A stretch of DNA of 64,000 bases, taken from NCBI RefSeq assembly GCF_003073045.1, contig NC_037598.1, forward strand, positions 15,228,486 through 15,292,485. Direction: 5' to 3'. The stretch's first letter is position 1; every line of letters starts with the position of its first letter. Below, piece after piece: positions 27,355 to 38,695 of the stretch. This DNA comes from Pomacea canaliculata. Its lineage: Eukaryota; Mollusca; Gastropoda; Architaenioglossa; Ampullariidae. Made by a program: the position numbers and the translations under genes. The notes under the pieces are model-generated. The model ran no database searches, was not told the DNA's origin, and was given only the letters and a program-made list of their open reading frames with translations.

Positions 27355-30328
27355 CACCCCAGGCACCACTGCTCTTATGTACATAGCCTCTTGACACCAC
27401 CATGTTCTGCATAGCCCACTCTTCCCCTAGACGTGACGTACACTTAGTGCGTGCTTCAACGGTCTTCCACTCGTGATGAAAATTGAAATACAAGCATGTT
27501 TATATACTTTTACAACTCGCTGACTTATGACCAATTCGCTTCTTCATCTGCATCTTGGTGGACGCATGACAGATGGACAATCCCACGCCATCCTTAGACC
27601 GCCACCGATCTGTGCGGCGTCGCCGGCGGAGAGAACGATTCCTGCACCGGGATGCGTGCGAGGGTGTGTGTGTGGATCGTCGGGGGGAAAAAAACCTTCG
27701 GATGCTGGAGTCCCGCATAAGTACTTGGAGGGAGAGCGGACTGCTGTTTGATAAGTGGCGCTTGATAAACTCGATCCGTGAGAAGGCGACATTTGTTAAG
27801 TTAGAGGTTTCTGGAACATTGGATTTACTGACTAAGCGATATAGCCCCAATCTACACCCCTCTCCCCTCACACACACCACCACCACCATTTCGTGAGATA
27901 GAAAATCATGACAGGAGTTAGTCAAATTGTTCGTGTAAAAGTGCGTAAACGCTCATCTATATTCCAGTATTGGTTACAGAACACCATATGCGATCTGTTG
28001 CCATCTCTCTCTCACACATGCATCCCTCACCCATGCGTGGACATTCAAAAATAGAAAAATCCCAGATTAGTAGAGTTACATGTATTCCATGTTTATTTAC
28101 GATTTTAAAAGAAGTATGTAAATGCAGTAAATGACCACAACAAGCTTGCTTAATGATTTTAACGGGTTAAGCTCTTTAAAAAATATACTTGAAATTCTGT
28201 ATAACTTGTCCGACACAGCAGAAAAAGATATATAATAACTGACAAAAAAAACATAAGATTTTTGTTTCAAATACTAGGGTTATAAACCCATATATTTTTA
28301 CGGTTAACAATATACGTATCTTCCTACGAGCAATTCTTCATAAACAAGACAAAACCAAGATTAAAGCATTAGCGCCAACAAAAACTAGACTGAGCCTTAT
28401 GGTAATAAAACAATGATAGTGGTTAGGAGAAGAGACCTGCTGAATCTGCATGCAAATAAAGTTCACAAAATAAAAATACAATTTTAAAAAGTTCATCTGT
28501 GATTTGTTTTCTTTAACATTAGTAATACTACAAGGGTACATTTTAGGGTCTTTTAGCAAAGCGTATTATTTGTTTTAGATATAGATCGAGGGTCTCATAC
28601 CGCACTGGTAGTAGGGGCGATGTTATAAGTGGTTCAGTCTGTCTAGTTCACGGGACGTGGACGGAAAAGTTTAGCTCTCTCATTTCTTCATTTTTGCCTT
28701 ACCTCCCCTTATAAATTAGGTATCCATTTCTACTAGATATCTGCTGATTGGGAAGGGGGAAGTGTGCGTGTGGGTTGAGGCAGTCAACACTCTAGCCACC
28801 AAGTTACAAGTTGTCCCTTTTAATAATCTCATCATTATAGGAAAAAAGAACTCACCAAAAAAAAAAAAGACAGTTATAGGAAATATAAAACTCTAATGCA
28901 GCGGTTCTCAACCTTTTACTTGTGACGCCCCCCTGACAAACAAAGGTACGTCCGTGCGCCCCCTTAGCCAGCAATGTAAGCTAATTTCACTAATAACGGT
29001 ATAAGAAACTTTTCAAAAATGACCACCTTCGCGCTCCCCTTGTAAGCACGTAGCCCCCCCCACCCCCACGTTTGAGAACCGCGGCTCTATGAGATTGGGA
29101 AATGATGTAGCGCACTGCTTTCTAAGTTTCAAATTATTAGTATAATTAGTACAGTATAGCACAGACTTGAAAAATACAATCATACACAGTTCTCTTCTGG
29201 ACAATCATGAGATTCATGCTCATGTCTCAGTTTTCTTTAAATGCAATTGTCATACAAGAATAAATGTAATTAACAAAAGGCATAAGCCCCAAAATTGGAA
29301 AGCAATTTCCCTTAAGGAGATGTTACTCAAAAAAAAAGGAAGAATTTACAATTTAAGTAATGATAATTTACATTCTTGCAATTTCAAAACCACATGTCTC
29401 TGGTGAAGAAAGATTTCTGAACTGTAAAGAATTACACCGTGTAGGAATGATCAAAAGATTAGAAACAAACCCTGAGGTCTAACAGAAGTATCTGTATATT
29501 GGACTATGATACTAACAATTTTCTTCTGTCATCACTACTGTTTAAACATCAATACCAGATGTACCTACTGTCAACATATGAATTAAAGAAAAACTGTCAC
29601 ACATTACAATCCAAAAGGTGTCATGTCAGGTACATTTGTAACCAATAATATCAATTTTATCAGGTAATAAATGAGTCCTTGTCAAGTTCAAATGCTTTTG
29701 GCATATAAATGCCATAAATAAATGAATTAAAACTGTATTAAATAGTTTAATGTCATGGTTAAAATAATCTTTATATTTCTAAGTCAGCAAATAGTAGTAC
29801 ACATTTCATCTACAAGAAGAATTAAAGCTTTTAGAAAATAAGATTAGGTCTGATCATGTGAAAACAGCAAAACTCATCAAAGCTGAGCCAGCACAAAACA
29901 CCAGATTTCATCTTGTTCTTTTCTTCAATCTCGCTCAGGCAGTATAAAAACGTTCTTTAAACCCAGAAAAAAAATGCTGTTGAACCATAATACCACAAAA
30001 GCCAATCAAATGCACGATTAAAATTGTTTCATGCTAGAAAATCTATGAAACTACCTTAACTGGCTCACTATATCAAATATCAAAACTGATCTTAACAACA
30101 GTTGTGTTTATCCACATCTTCTGTCATCTATTTTCTCTCTCTCTTTCTCCACTCTCATTTTACGAAGACTCATGCTCACATGTAAAAAAAAGGTACAAAC
30201 TACAGTCAAGCCTGTGTTAATTTCTGTAGGAGCAGTTCGCAGTTCTTTTACAACCACAAGTTCAAATCAAAATATTCAGAGGATGAATTCAGCCCTGGCC
30301 AACACAGTCTTCCCATCAGTTCTACTAC
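27355..30328. other. Intergenic region with one MITE
   Basis: Overlapping open frames at 27.5-27.9 kb are on both strands, biased in composition and unrecognised; I treat them as chance. A hAT-type MITE occupies 28899-29084. The part next to 30329 probably includes 3'UTR of the EF-hand gene, but no single poly(A) signal stands out. Confidence 0.5.
28899..29084. mobile_element. hAT-type MITE with inverted repeats and target duplication
   Basis: The element starts CAGCGGTTCTCAACC and ends GTTTGAGAACCGCGG, a 13 bp terminal inverted repeat with one mismatch. It is flanked by CTCTAATG on the left and CTCTATGA on the right, an eroded 8 bp target-site duplication typical of hAT transposons. At 186 bp it has no ORF and must be mobilised in trans. 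The end sequence is of the widespread GGTTCTCAAC type, as in MER5/Charlie-like elements. Confidence 0.85.
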
Positions 30329-33300
30329 CTACTTTGCTGGAAGGCTGCCCCGTTTAGGACGCTTTTCTTTGTGGATTTTTATGGTGCTTTCACTTTCCTC
30401 TTCATCCTCAGGAGCAGGCATAATCAGGTGGAAAGGTCCATTGTCTACACTGTGTTCAAAGCATCCAAAAATATGGCGACCAGGTCCATAAGGTGTACGA
30501 CCAATAAGGAAGTTCGCAAAAATCTGATCATATCCAGAGAGATTAAGAGGGTAGCGTCCATCCTATTGATGCAAATTTGATTGGTTACTTTCAACTTTGT
30601 GCATTTAATATAAATTTTGAACATTATCACTTACACATGCTGAACAATAACTCTAAAGAAACCTAGCATTGTTGAATACTTTTGCATACTTTTGTATTCA
30701 TACTTCTGTAGAAAATGAAACCTTACGTTGTTAGTATTCAGTAACTGAGAAATTCTTCAAAAATAATGAAAAACTCAATGAGTAGTTTTGAAGCAGATTA
30801 TGAAACTAATGATGTAAGACTAGAGAAAAAGGGAGATGATTGCTATGGCAGTGAAAACAATCAAGATTAAAATTCAACAGTGACGACAAACTTACGTCAG
30901 TCATCTGAGAAAAGGCAAGATGTGAGTTCTCTCTAGCTTCCTCTGCCTCCAACTGGACCATGTCCTTGTAAAACTGATAGAGCTCTTGTTCTGTGATTAG
31001 TCCATCCTCTGAAAACAAAATCTCCTCATAATCTCTACTGTGAGATACGTTTAACTTTACTGCAACTTGAGTGATGAAACACCTTATCTGTCAAATTTTG
31101 TCCAAAGATATGTGATCATCACCTGTAGGGGGGGAAATTATACAATCGAAACTAGGAATTTGTGTTTGTCTTCAAGGCTGCTGTGCTCCTCCACTTTTAT
31201 CACAGTAAATGCATTTATACATCTAATCAGTTAAGCAGGAATACTTGAGCAAGTCCTAATTGGGATAATGTCAGTCCACAGGCCTGGATCAAAAGATCAT
31301 CAACATTATCACCATATACAAAACATCTGCTGTCGTACAAAAGCAAAAAGCATTAGCAGCTCTTTTTTAAACTACAGTATTGGGCAGGTGGTTATGAATT
31401 TATATCTCAAATTTAATCTATGGCAAGAATGACACATTTTAGAACACTGCAATCAAGCTGACCCACACAAGAAGTCTGGTGTCAATCTATTGCCTAAGAA
31501 ATGAAAAACACTAACTCTTTTCTTTTTTCAAAAGAGACAGAATTTTCAGTTCATTTGCTTATATATAATACATTCTATAACATACTTCCTTTTTTTCTAG
31601 ATCAGTAAAGCAATAAGCATACATACCATCCCTGTCAATAATCTTGAAGAGTGTCTTAGGCAAAAGGCGCAGCCATATGGGGAAGTTATACATGCCCATG
31701 CAGCCAGGTAACAGATGTGACCAGAATGCCCACCAATCGCTAACAGTCACCTTATGGTCTGTTCACATATTCAACAAAGCTCATGATTGTTACAACTTAA
31801 GGAACGAGTTAACATTTCTCATGGCCCCTATTAGCTTCATAATACTATCAGATAATTTCACAAAACAGCAACCTGTGTGATGAATGAAATGACATGTTTA
31901 AAAATATTGAAAGAAAAAGCTGCTTAAACAGTTTTTTTTTTTTTAAGTTATACACAAACTGTTAACATTAACAAACAGTAAGTCACTAATGGACTTTGTG
32001 GCCTTAAAATTAAAAGTTTGACCTAAACATGTCATTAATTTACCAATAACACTGACTGGTAATGTCAATCAATCTCCTGTACAGACAGTCTTAAATTCTC
32101 AGTTGTTAATATTCCTAAAATCTACTCTTAGTGTACTCCCACATAACTTTGATGTAAACACAGAACCTCAGAAGGTCCAAGGTTTTCTACTAGAGCATAA
32201 CCTATACAGATTCAAATTGGCAAACCAGAAAAAAAATCAGCTTCCTTGACTCACTGGAAGCATCCTCTTTAGCAGTCCTGTCAAAGAGGATCTCAAAGAA
32301 GGTTTCAAACACTTCATAACACTCTTGTGCACTGTGTGACTTTGTATCCCATCCAGTGTACTCCAGAATACGCTAAAACATCAAATATTTGCATGTCATC
32401 TATCAGTTTTCAAACAAAACAATCAAAGAATGATTGAAATGGCTGAAGACAATGGGAAGAATTTTCTCCAACAGAATTTTATTGAGATAATGCTGGAGCA
32501 GTCTATAACTGCAGAAAATTTATACTTTGCCACAGACTGTAATAAAATAATGATAATAAAAGCAACATGCAAACTTAAACCCAAGCAAATTCTATTTACT
32601 CCAAAAATGTACAAGAATGTCGAGGCATATCTAGTTATGAAGTCACAGAGCTTTCATTCATACCTAATAAACTCATAGGTTAACTTATCTGCCAAAAAAA
32701 AAAAATCTAAAAAAATTAGGACAGAAGAAAGTCTCTTTACCTTCACAAATTTTGCAAGACTATCCTCAACTAGTTCATTGTCAGCATTTGGTTCTGAAAG
32801 AAAGTTACTTTGGTCAGTTTTTAGTCCCTCTCTCTCTCTCTCAAACACACACGTAAGTACCTACCAACATTCTTCACCATCACTTATAGTTTTACTCTCA
32901 GTTACACCAATTCATCAGCTTGATGGTCACCGGTTTCAATACTGTCTTCTATACTTCTCGGCATACACACCTCTGTGGGTGGGTAGTTGCATGCTTGCAT
33001 GTGAAAGAGAAAATGCATGAAGATGTATGCAGATTCACCCATGTTCATATATGTGTGTTTATTTTTGTGCATTGTTAAAAATCCCACAAAATATGCCCAC
33101 TACTTGCCAAATAATTAAAGTTTAGGTCATCTGCATTCAGTAAAGCACAAATATGATGACATTCTTAGCAGCCAACATCTTCTGTGTCACTCTTGTAAAA
33201 CACGCTTTTTATTATTGACATTTGCTTGTACTTTTTCATTGCTATAATATTGTGTCAATCTTAGCAAGTGCTCATTTGATGAACAGTGACTGAAAGATAC

Positions 33301-34481
33301 TTTTTGTAAGGAAGTATTATAGTCAAGCATTTTACTTCAGTTTAGCATTTATTTTTCAGGTATTTGACAAGCAGGACGTTATCATAGCATTATTATATCT
33401 TCAGTATGTGATTATGCATACATCATACCTATTAACACTAACATTCTTTTGATCTGAATGAGAACAGTAGTAATTCTTAAAATTAATTTTCAAAGCAATG
33501 TGGTTCCCATAAATCCAGGACTGGTGTTGGGATATTTTGTGCTCTGAACAAAAGACACATTCTCCCCAGAACACACTTTTCTCAAAGGCAGCTGGTGATG
33601 TTCAGGGGTCTGTAGGCCCAGCTCCCATAGAGCAGTTTTCCGTATATAACGCCAGGCAGTATATATGTGCATTTAAGACCAAGCATCTGGTTGTCTGATG
33701 GAAGGGTAATTAGTTCCAGATTTGTTTTTTCACTGGCAACATAAACTGGCTGTGTCAGGGAAATTAATGACAATCCAACACTAGCTGGAATATGAAGTAA
33801 CTTTATCCTGTAAAAAAAATTGTCCTCTTTCCCCCTTTTAAGATTTTACATCTTCTCCATGTCCCTTTTTGTGCTTGCATCCTATAGAACCTACAGAACC
33901 GTGGAGCCAACCCTTCTGTGCACCATGCCTATTACTAGTGTTCAAGGCATTTTTTTCACACACAAAAAAAAGGTCATGTGCCTGTGACCTATTTTAAGAT
34001 GGGATAGCACATGATTAACTTGTTAGCTGTGTTTCTATTCTTAGATCTGTAATTACATATCATTAAGTTCACTTTTAAAAAAAAAATTGAAGGGATTAAC
34101 TTAAGATTTCTAATGGAATCATATATATATATGTAATTGAACATGTCATTTACAGAAAAGCCTTGCATTTTTGCACTAATTGCTGCTAAGTGTTAATTAC
34201 CTATATATGTTGTCTTGAAAACTATATGCGGGATCCAGAATGAATCAAAGTGTTAAAATATCAAAATTGCAAAAGTTAATTTAAAAAAAATATTCACGTC
34301 GCTGTTTGGCCTCATAATGCTTGTCAGATTTTTAAAACATGAACAATATTGACATGACCTAGCTGTTATTGCGATGCTCTACTAACATATGATAATAACT
34401 ATACTCACCAAAGAATTTGAAGAAATATTCTAATTTTTCTTGCTGAAACGGGGTTAATGTGATTTGCTTTGTGCTGCTCAT
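30329..34481 (-). CDS. Calexcitin / sarcoplasmic calcium-binding-like EF-hand protein, six exons
   Basis: Exons on minus: 34409-34481, 32741-32793, 32255-32372, 31627-31758, 30896-31008, 30329-30562; all phases fit, giving 240 residues. The N-terminus (MSSTKQITLTPFQQEKLEYF) aligns with the LTDFQKNKF start of squid calexcitin, and the C-terminal GRTPYGPGRHIFG corresponds to its PNAPGNFLFG end. The four-EF-hand layout is recognisable but degenerate. Loop 1 (EPNADNELVEDS) lacks key ligands, loop 2 is disrupted, loop 4 is non-canonical, and only loop 3 (DRDGEDGLITEQE) keeps acidic ligands, in a 13-residue form. The tail is acidic then basic (PEDEEESES... KEKRPKRGS). The family comprises cytosolic calcium sensors or buffers of muscle and neurons; the exact role here is not known. 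Confidence 0.82.
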
Positions 34482-35103
34482 GTTTGACGACTTTAGTTGT
34501 GCACGACTGTACTTGGGAGCTGGACATTAATCCAACAATGGAGACGTATGCACAGCGACGTTGGCTGCAGCTTCAGTGCTTTACGTGGACTGCGTGCACA
34601 TGCCCGCAGAAAATAAAATGACGTGGAGGCTGCACCATCAAGGACAGAAACCAGGTCAAAACTACACAACTGAATGGTGCTATTTAGAGGCACATCTGTT
34701 GGGGGAAAATAACCTTTCGACGTCGTCTGCAACGGTTCACTCTCGTGTTTACTTCGCCATTCGCGGGTTCAAGGACGCCTAAGTACAGCCGCTTAATTTA
34801 TTGTCTACAAGAATTAATTTAGTCGATGATTTCATCGCGTGGTATTTCAATGCCATAACTGCGTTGTGCCGAGAAGACGTGGAAGATTAAATATCATCTC
34901 GGAAAACTTTAATATTGGGGTAGGTTGTTTGGGAAATATGATCGCTTGTGGTGGTGAAAGGGAGAGAAGAGAGGAGGGGGGTTATAGGTCACGGCCACTT
35001 TGGTGATCGATTGAGCCAGGCGCACCTTTTACCCGTATTTTTTTCCCCTGTTCCCTTCCTGTTTTTGTGTGTATTTGTGTGTGTGTGAGCTGAAATGTTT
35101 TTT

Positions 35104-35109
35104 TTTATT
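35104..35109 (-). terminator. Candidate poly(A) signal of the ASB13-like gene
   Basis: AATAAA on the minus strand, 353 bp beyond the ASB stop; a second lies at 34797-34802. Confidence 0.4.
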
Positions 35110-35461
35110 ATTCTCACCCAGCCCTGTTCTTGCTTGCTCTGGTGCTCTCAATTACACACACACACTATAAATTATAGTGTCATGAGCAACAGTCATGTAA
35201 CAAAATGTGTGAAAATAGTTTTTCAAACCAAATATGGAAATTTTCATGATCAGTGATAGAATGTCAATGCAACATTCAGCATCTAGTTCACACACCAACC
35301 AACTTTTCAAAGATGACACTATGCAACAGATTCTTGTATACTGTTTACTGCATGCGAATAAATGAAGGACAAAGAATGTTAGACGGCTGAAGCAAAGTGA
35401 CAGTACATTTCATCTAACAGCAAATTTCAACAAGTGTTGCTTTTGTGTTTGACCAGATTTT

Positions 35462-38428
35462 TCATAGAAAAAAGTTTTTCTGTAAGGGCAAAAACTGCAG
35501 AAAGTCTTTTACACATCTTGGAACATGGAGTTTTTCTACCAACCTCAGTCCTTTGCCTCTCAAAGAATCACGAATAACAAGGCGGCAAAAGTGCTGCAAA
35601 GGTTTAGGGTTGCCTGCAGAAAAAACAATATATTCACTGAAATGACTGAATAGAATTATGTTCTAAACTTCTAAAATTATAAACTTAAGGGAAAAATTAT
35701 TAAAATGATTACTATTAATAATGTTAATGATCAATATTGATGCACTTGTTTGATGAGGGAGCTCATTAAAATTTACCACACTCACAAAATTTTTACACCC
35801 ATATACATTTGTCCACCCAATCAGCCCATATATTCATACATGCACAGCAATTTTTTTTTAATTGTGTGCAAACACTTTTGTCTGCCTGATCAGTTGCCTA
35901 CCTATTCAAATGCATATTCAAATACAGCAAGTGGGAGGAAAAATATTCGGTTGAGAATGAATCATTAAGTTTTTCGGACTGAAATCATACCAAGAAAGGA
36001 AAATTATCTAGGATATACTTTAAAAAACAGATAAATCATAATTTATACTTAAACACCCACATGCCCAGTTGTGTAGCAGCTTCTTTGCTATAGCAACATT
36101 AAGTCCAACAGGAGCTATGCATTCTTCAGGTGTCTTGCCATGATTGTCCTGACAGAAGACATTTGCACCATGCTCAAGTAGTAAAATGATCATGGGCACA
36201 TCCAGCTGACGTGCAGCTAGGTGAAGTGGAGTGGAGTGAATATGGGGAGCATTGACATTGGCGCCGAATGACAAAAGTACTGCTGCAAACTCCAAATATC
36301 CCCTAACAGCTGCCACGTGCAGTGGTGTGCCATGGTGGCAGTCGCTGGCGTTAATTTTCACACCATACTCCACAAGCACCTGCACACAGCCCCATTTATC
36401 TGCAAGACCAACAACAGTTCAGAGATTTTAAAATCACAATTACTGCATCAAATGTTTAATTGCATACTCACAGTACTTCTTCCTCCATTCACTTATCTAC
36501 CACATTTAAATTTCTTATTTCTGTCTTAGTGTAGGTTATCACAAACCTAAATCTTTGAATGAGTACTTGTCTACACAGAAGTGCATATGGGCATGAATGT
36601 GTGTGCACATGCATGCATACACACAAGCTAGCTGGTTGTGTTATAATATTCACATACTCCAATGCTGTGATCTTGTATTAGACTGAGGTCTGGGCCTGGG
36701 TTCAAACTGTATCTGCTGTTGTTGGTAATACATGTGTGTGTGTGTGAGGGAGAGAATATGTTTGAGAGAGACACTATTTCAACATGTACATTTATATTAT
36801 CTCTTTTATACAATGTATATGTATATATTATTGCTAGTATGAGCACTATCTTGAATTTCCCCTGGGGATCAATAAAGTTGTATTGTTGTCTTTTTCTTTT
36901 TGTAAAACACGGTGAGCCTGGTTTGGTTTGGTACCATACTGTATAAGCTCATTTATTATTACCACTTATTATTATGCTTAATTATCACTTAACTGCAAAA
37001 TAGAAAAGGTATCTACTAAATGAGTCCTTGTGGCACTTGCTATGTGTGTGTGCCTCATGTTTGTGTGTGTCCTCATTATTGCCCCTTGAATCTGATCCAG
37101 TCAGCAATTAGTAAAGAAACCCTCTTCAGCTGTCCCTAGCTTAGAAACTTTCTCCCTTAATCACCACCAAACAAGCTCATTAACGATCATGCACTACTTT
37201 ATTACAGTGTGATAAAAAACAACAGATTATTCAAGTGAGGCCAAACATCCATTACTATCTCTGATATATGGAAGAAACTGGTAAAACATAGGTGTATTGA
37301 CATGTTTTAATCAGAAAGAAAAATCAAAATATCCACTGCTATACCATACATTTTGTTTATGTTGCTTACTTCTCAGTGCTGCTTCATGAAGAGGTGAATT
37401 CAGGGTGTGTGGTGGGTTGACCAGTGCACCCTGTTCAAGCAGCATACGAATAATTTCAAGGTTGCCATTACAACAGGCATCACAGAGTGGGGTTCCTCCA
37501 TCAATATTGCGAGCATTCACCTCAAGTCAGACAAAGATTGTGACAGGATCTTTTATTAAAGGCAACTTTCCTTTAAAATATCATGTTTTATTGGGTCTTG
37601 TAGACCGATACTTAATGCTTGCTGCTACTGCTCTGGTCCGATAAATAATTGAAAACAAAATTATGCCTTAGTACTCTATAGGACTTGAATAGTTGCCAAA
37701 CTGGAGTACATGTATTTTTTTTTCCTCTTATATATAATGTGTCTTCTCTTTTTCTTTGTTATTCAAAAAGTTTCGCTAACTGCTAACTCATGGTAAAAGT
37801 GAAATAGTGGGTTCATGAACAAGACCTTTTCATGATATATATATATAACACTTCAACATAGAACTAGAAATAACACACCTCTGCACCATGCTCCAATAGA
37901 GTCCTTACACATTCTGTGTGACCAGCAAGACATGCTTCATGCAGAGGGCGAATAAGATCAAAGCATCCAAAGTTTATATCATACTTTCCAGTTGACAGCA
38001 GCAACTTTAGGATTCCTGCTCTTCCCTCTCGTGCTGCTTTATGCAGAGGATACTTTGCTTCAGCTGAAAATGTTTCCATAAGGAATATTTGCTAAAGCAT
38101 GCATAAACTTATATCCCATGCATCAAATTCCTAACTTCTGTACCACAAGTGTCGTAACAACTTAATTATAGAAATACAAGGACGAAGTGAGTGAATGTGA
38201 ACTATAATTGACCTTTTCTTTCATTCCGTCATAGGTATATCCTATTATATCAACTCTTACATAATTTTAAGTTTGCTAAGAAGTTTAAATCCCATAATAA
38301 ATTACCACAATATGAACCTCAAAATAACCTTTGACTGGCACTGCATTTATGGACACGGTCTGAGATATGACGTAAAACTATGCAATGTGCAGGAGGGAAG
38401 AAAACTCACTGTATTCTGCAAGTGACAT
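35462..38428 (-). CDS. ASB13: Ankyrin repeat and SOCS box protein, ASB13-like, five exons
   Basis: Exons on minus: 38410-38428, 37879-38063, 37370-37520, about 36055-36399, 35462-35613; about 283 residues (human ASB13 is close to this). Exon 1 is tiny (MSLAEY) and its donor phase fits exon 2. About six ankyrin repeats follow; the closest match to ASB13 is NARNIDGGTPLCDAC with LVNPPHTLNSPLHEA. The C-terminal SOCS box (LQHFCRLVIRDSLRGKG... VEKLHVPRCVKDFL) would bind Elongin B/C and Cullin 5, making this the substrate receptor of a ubiquitin ligase. The exon 4/5 border is uncertain: the frame needs a weak donor (GGGT|GTTTAAG), or the GGG at 36056-36058 contains one base too many. Other ASB paralogues are possible but less similar. 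Confidence 0.88.
36640..36900 (+). mobile_element. SINE-like element with a LINE-type 3' tail, in ASB13 intron 3
   Basis: A B-box-like GGGTTCAAACT near 36699 is followed about 150 bp later by TTGAATTTCCCCTGGGGATCAATAAAGT. I recognise this as the 3' tail type shared by L2/CR1-like LINEs and their dependent SINEs. A GT microsatellite lies between. The boundaries are approximate. Confidence 0.5.
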
Positions 38429-38695
38429 TTATTGGGTCATGCCACCCTATTGTCCAGATAAAAGCATGCAAAGGTGAGTATACATAGAGAACTGAAACAG
38501 CGATGATAAAGGGTACGGAGCAGAGACATCTGAACGGAGCTATCACCCAGCCTGCAAGGGACTCTACTCTGCCCAACAAAACAAAGCCCTCCCGGAAGTG
38601 CTGTTGAAACTTGAGCAGTGACATCACGATGAGTAAGTTCGGCTGCTAAAATCACTGCTGTGTTGACGTTGAACCGCTCAGCACCATACCAAATA
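38429..38695. promoter_or_regulatory. Shared bidirectional promoter of ASB13-like and RAB43
   Basis: The two start codons diverge and lie 267 bp apart, so both promoters and 5'UTRs must overlap or share this interval. No TATA box is evident. An in-frame upstream ATG at 38660 would add 12 residues to RAB43, but the conserved N-terminus favours 38696. Confidence 0.6.

Noticed and set aside
27500-27925. Four overlapping open frames on both strands
   Set aside because: Mutual overlap and arginine/serine-rich composition indicate GC-richer sequence, not a gene.
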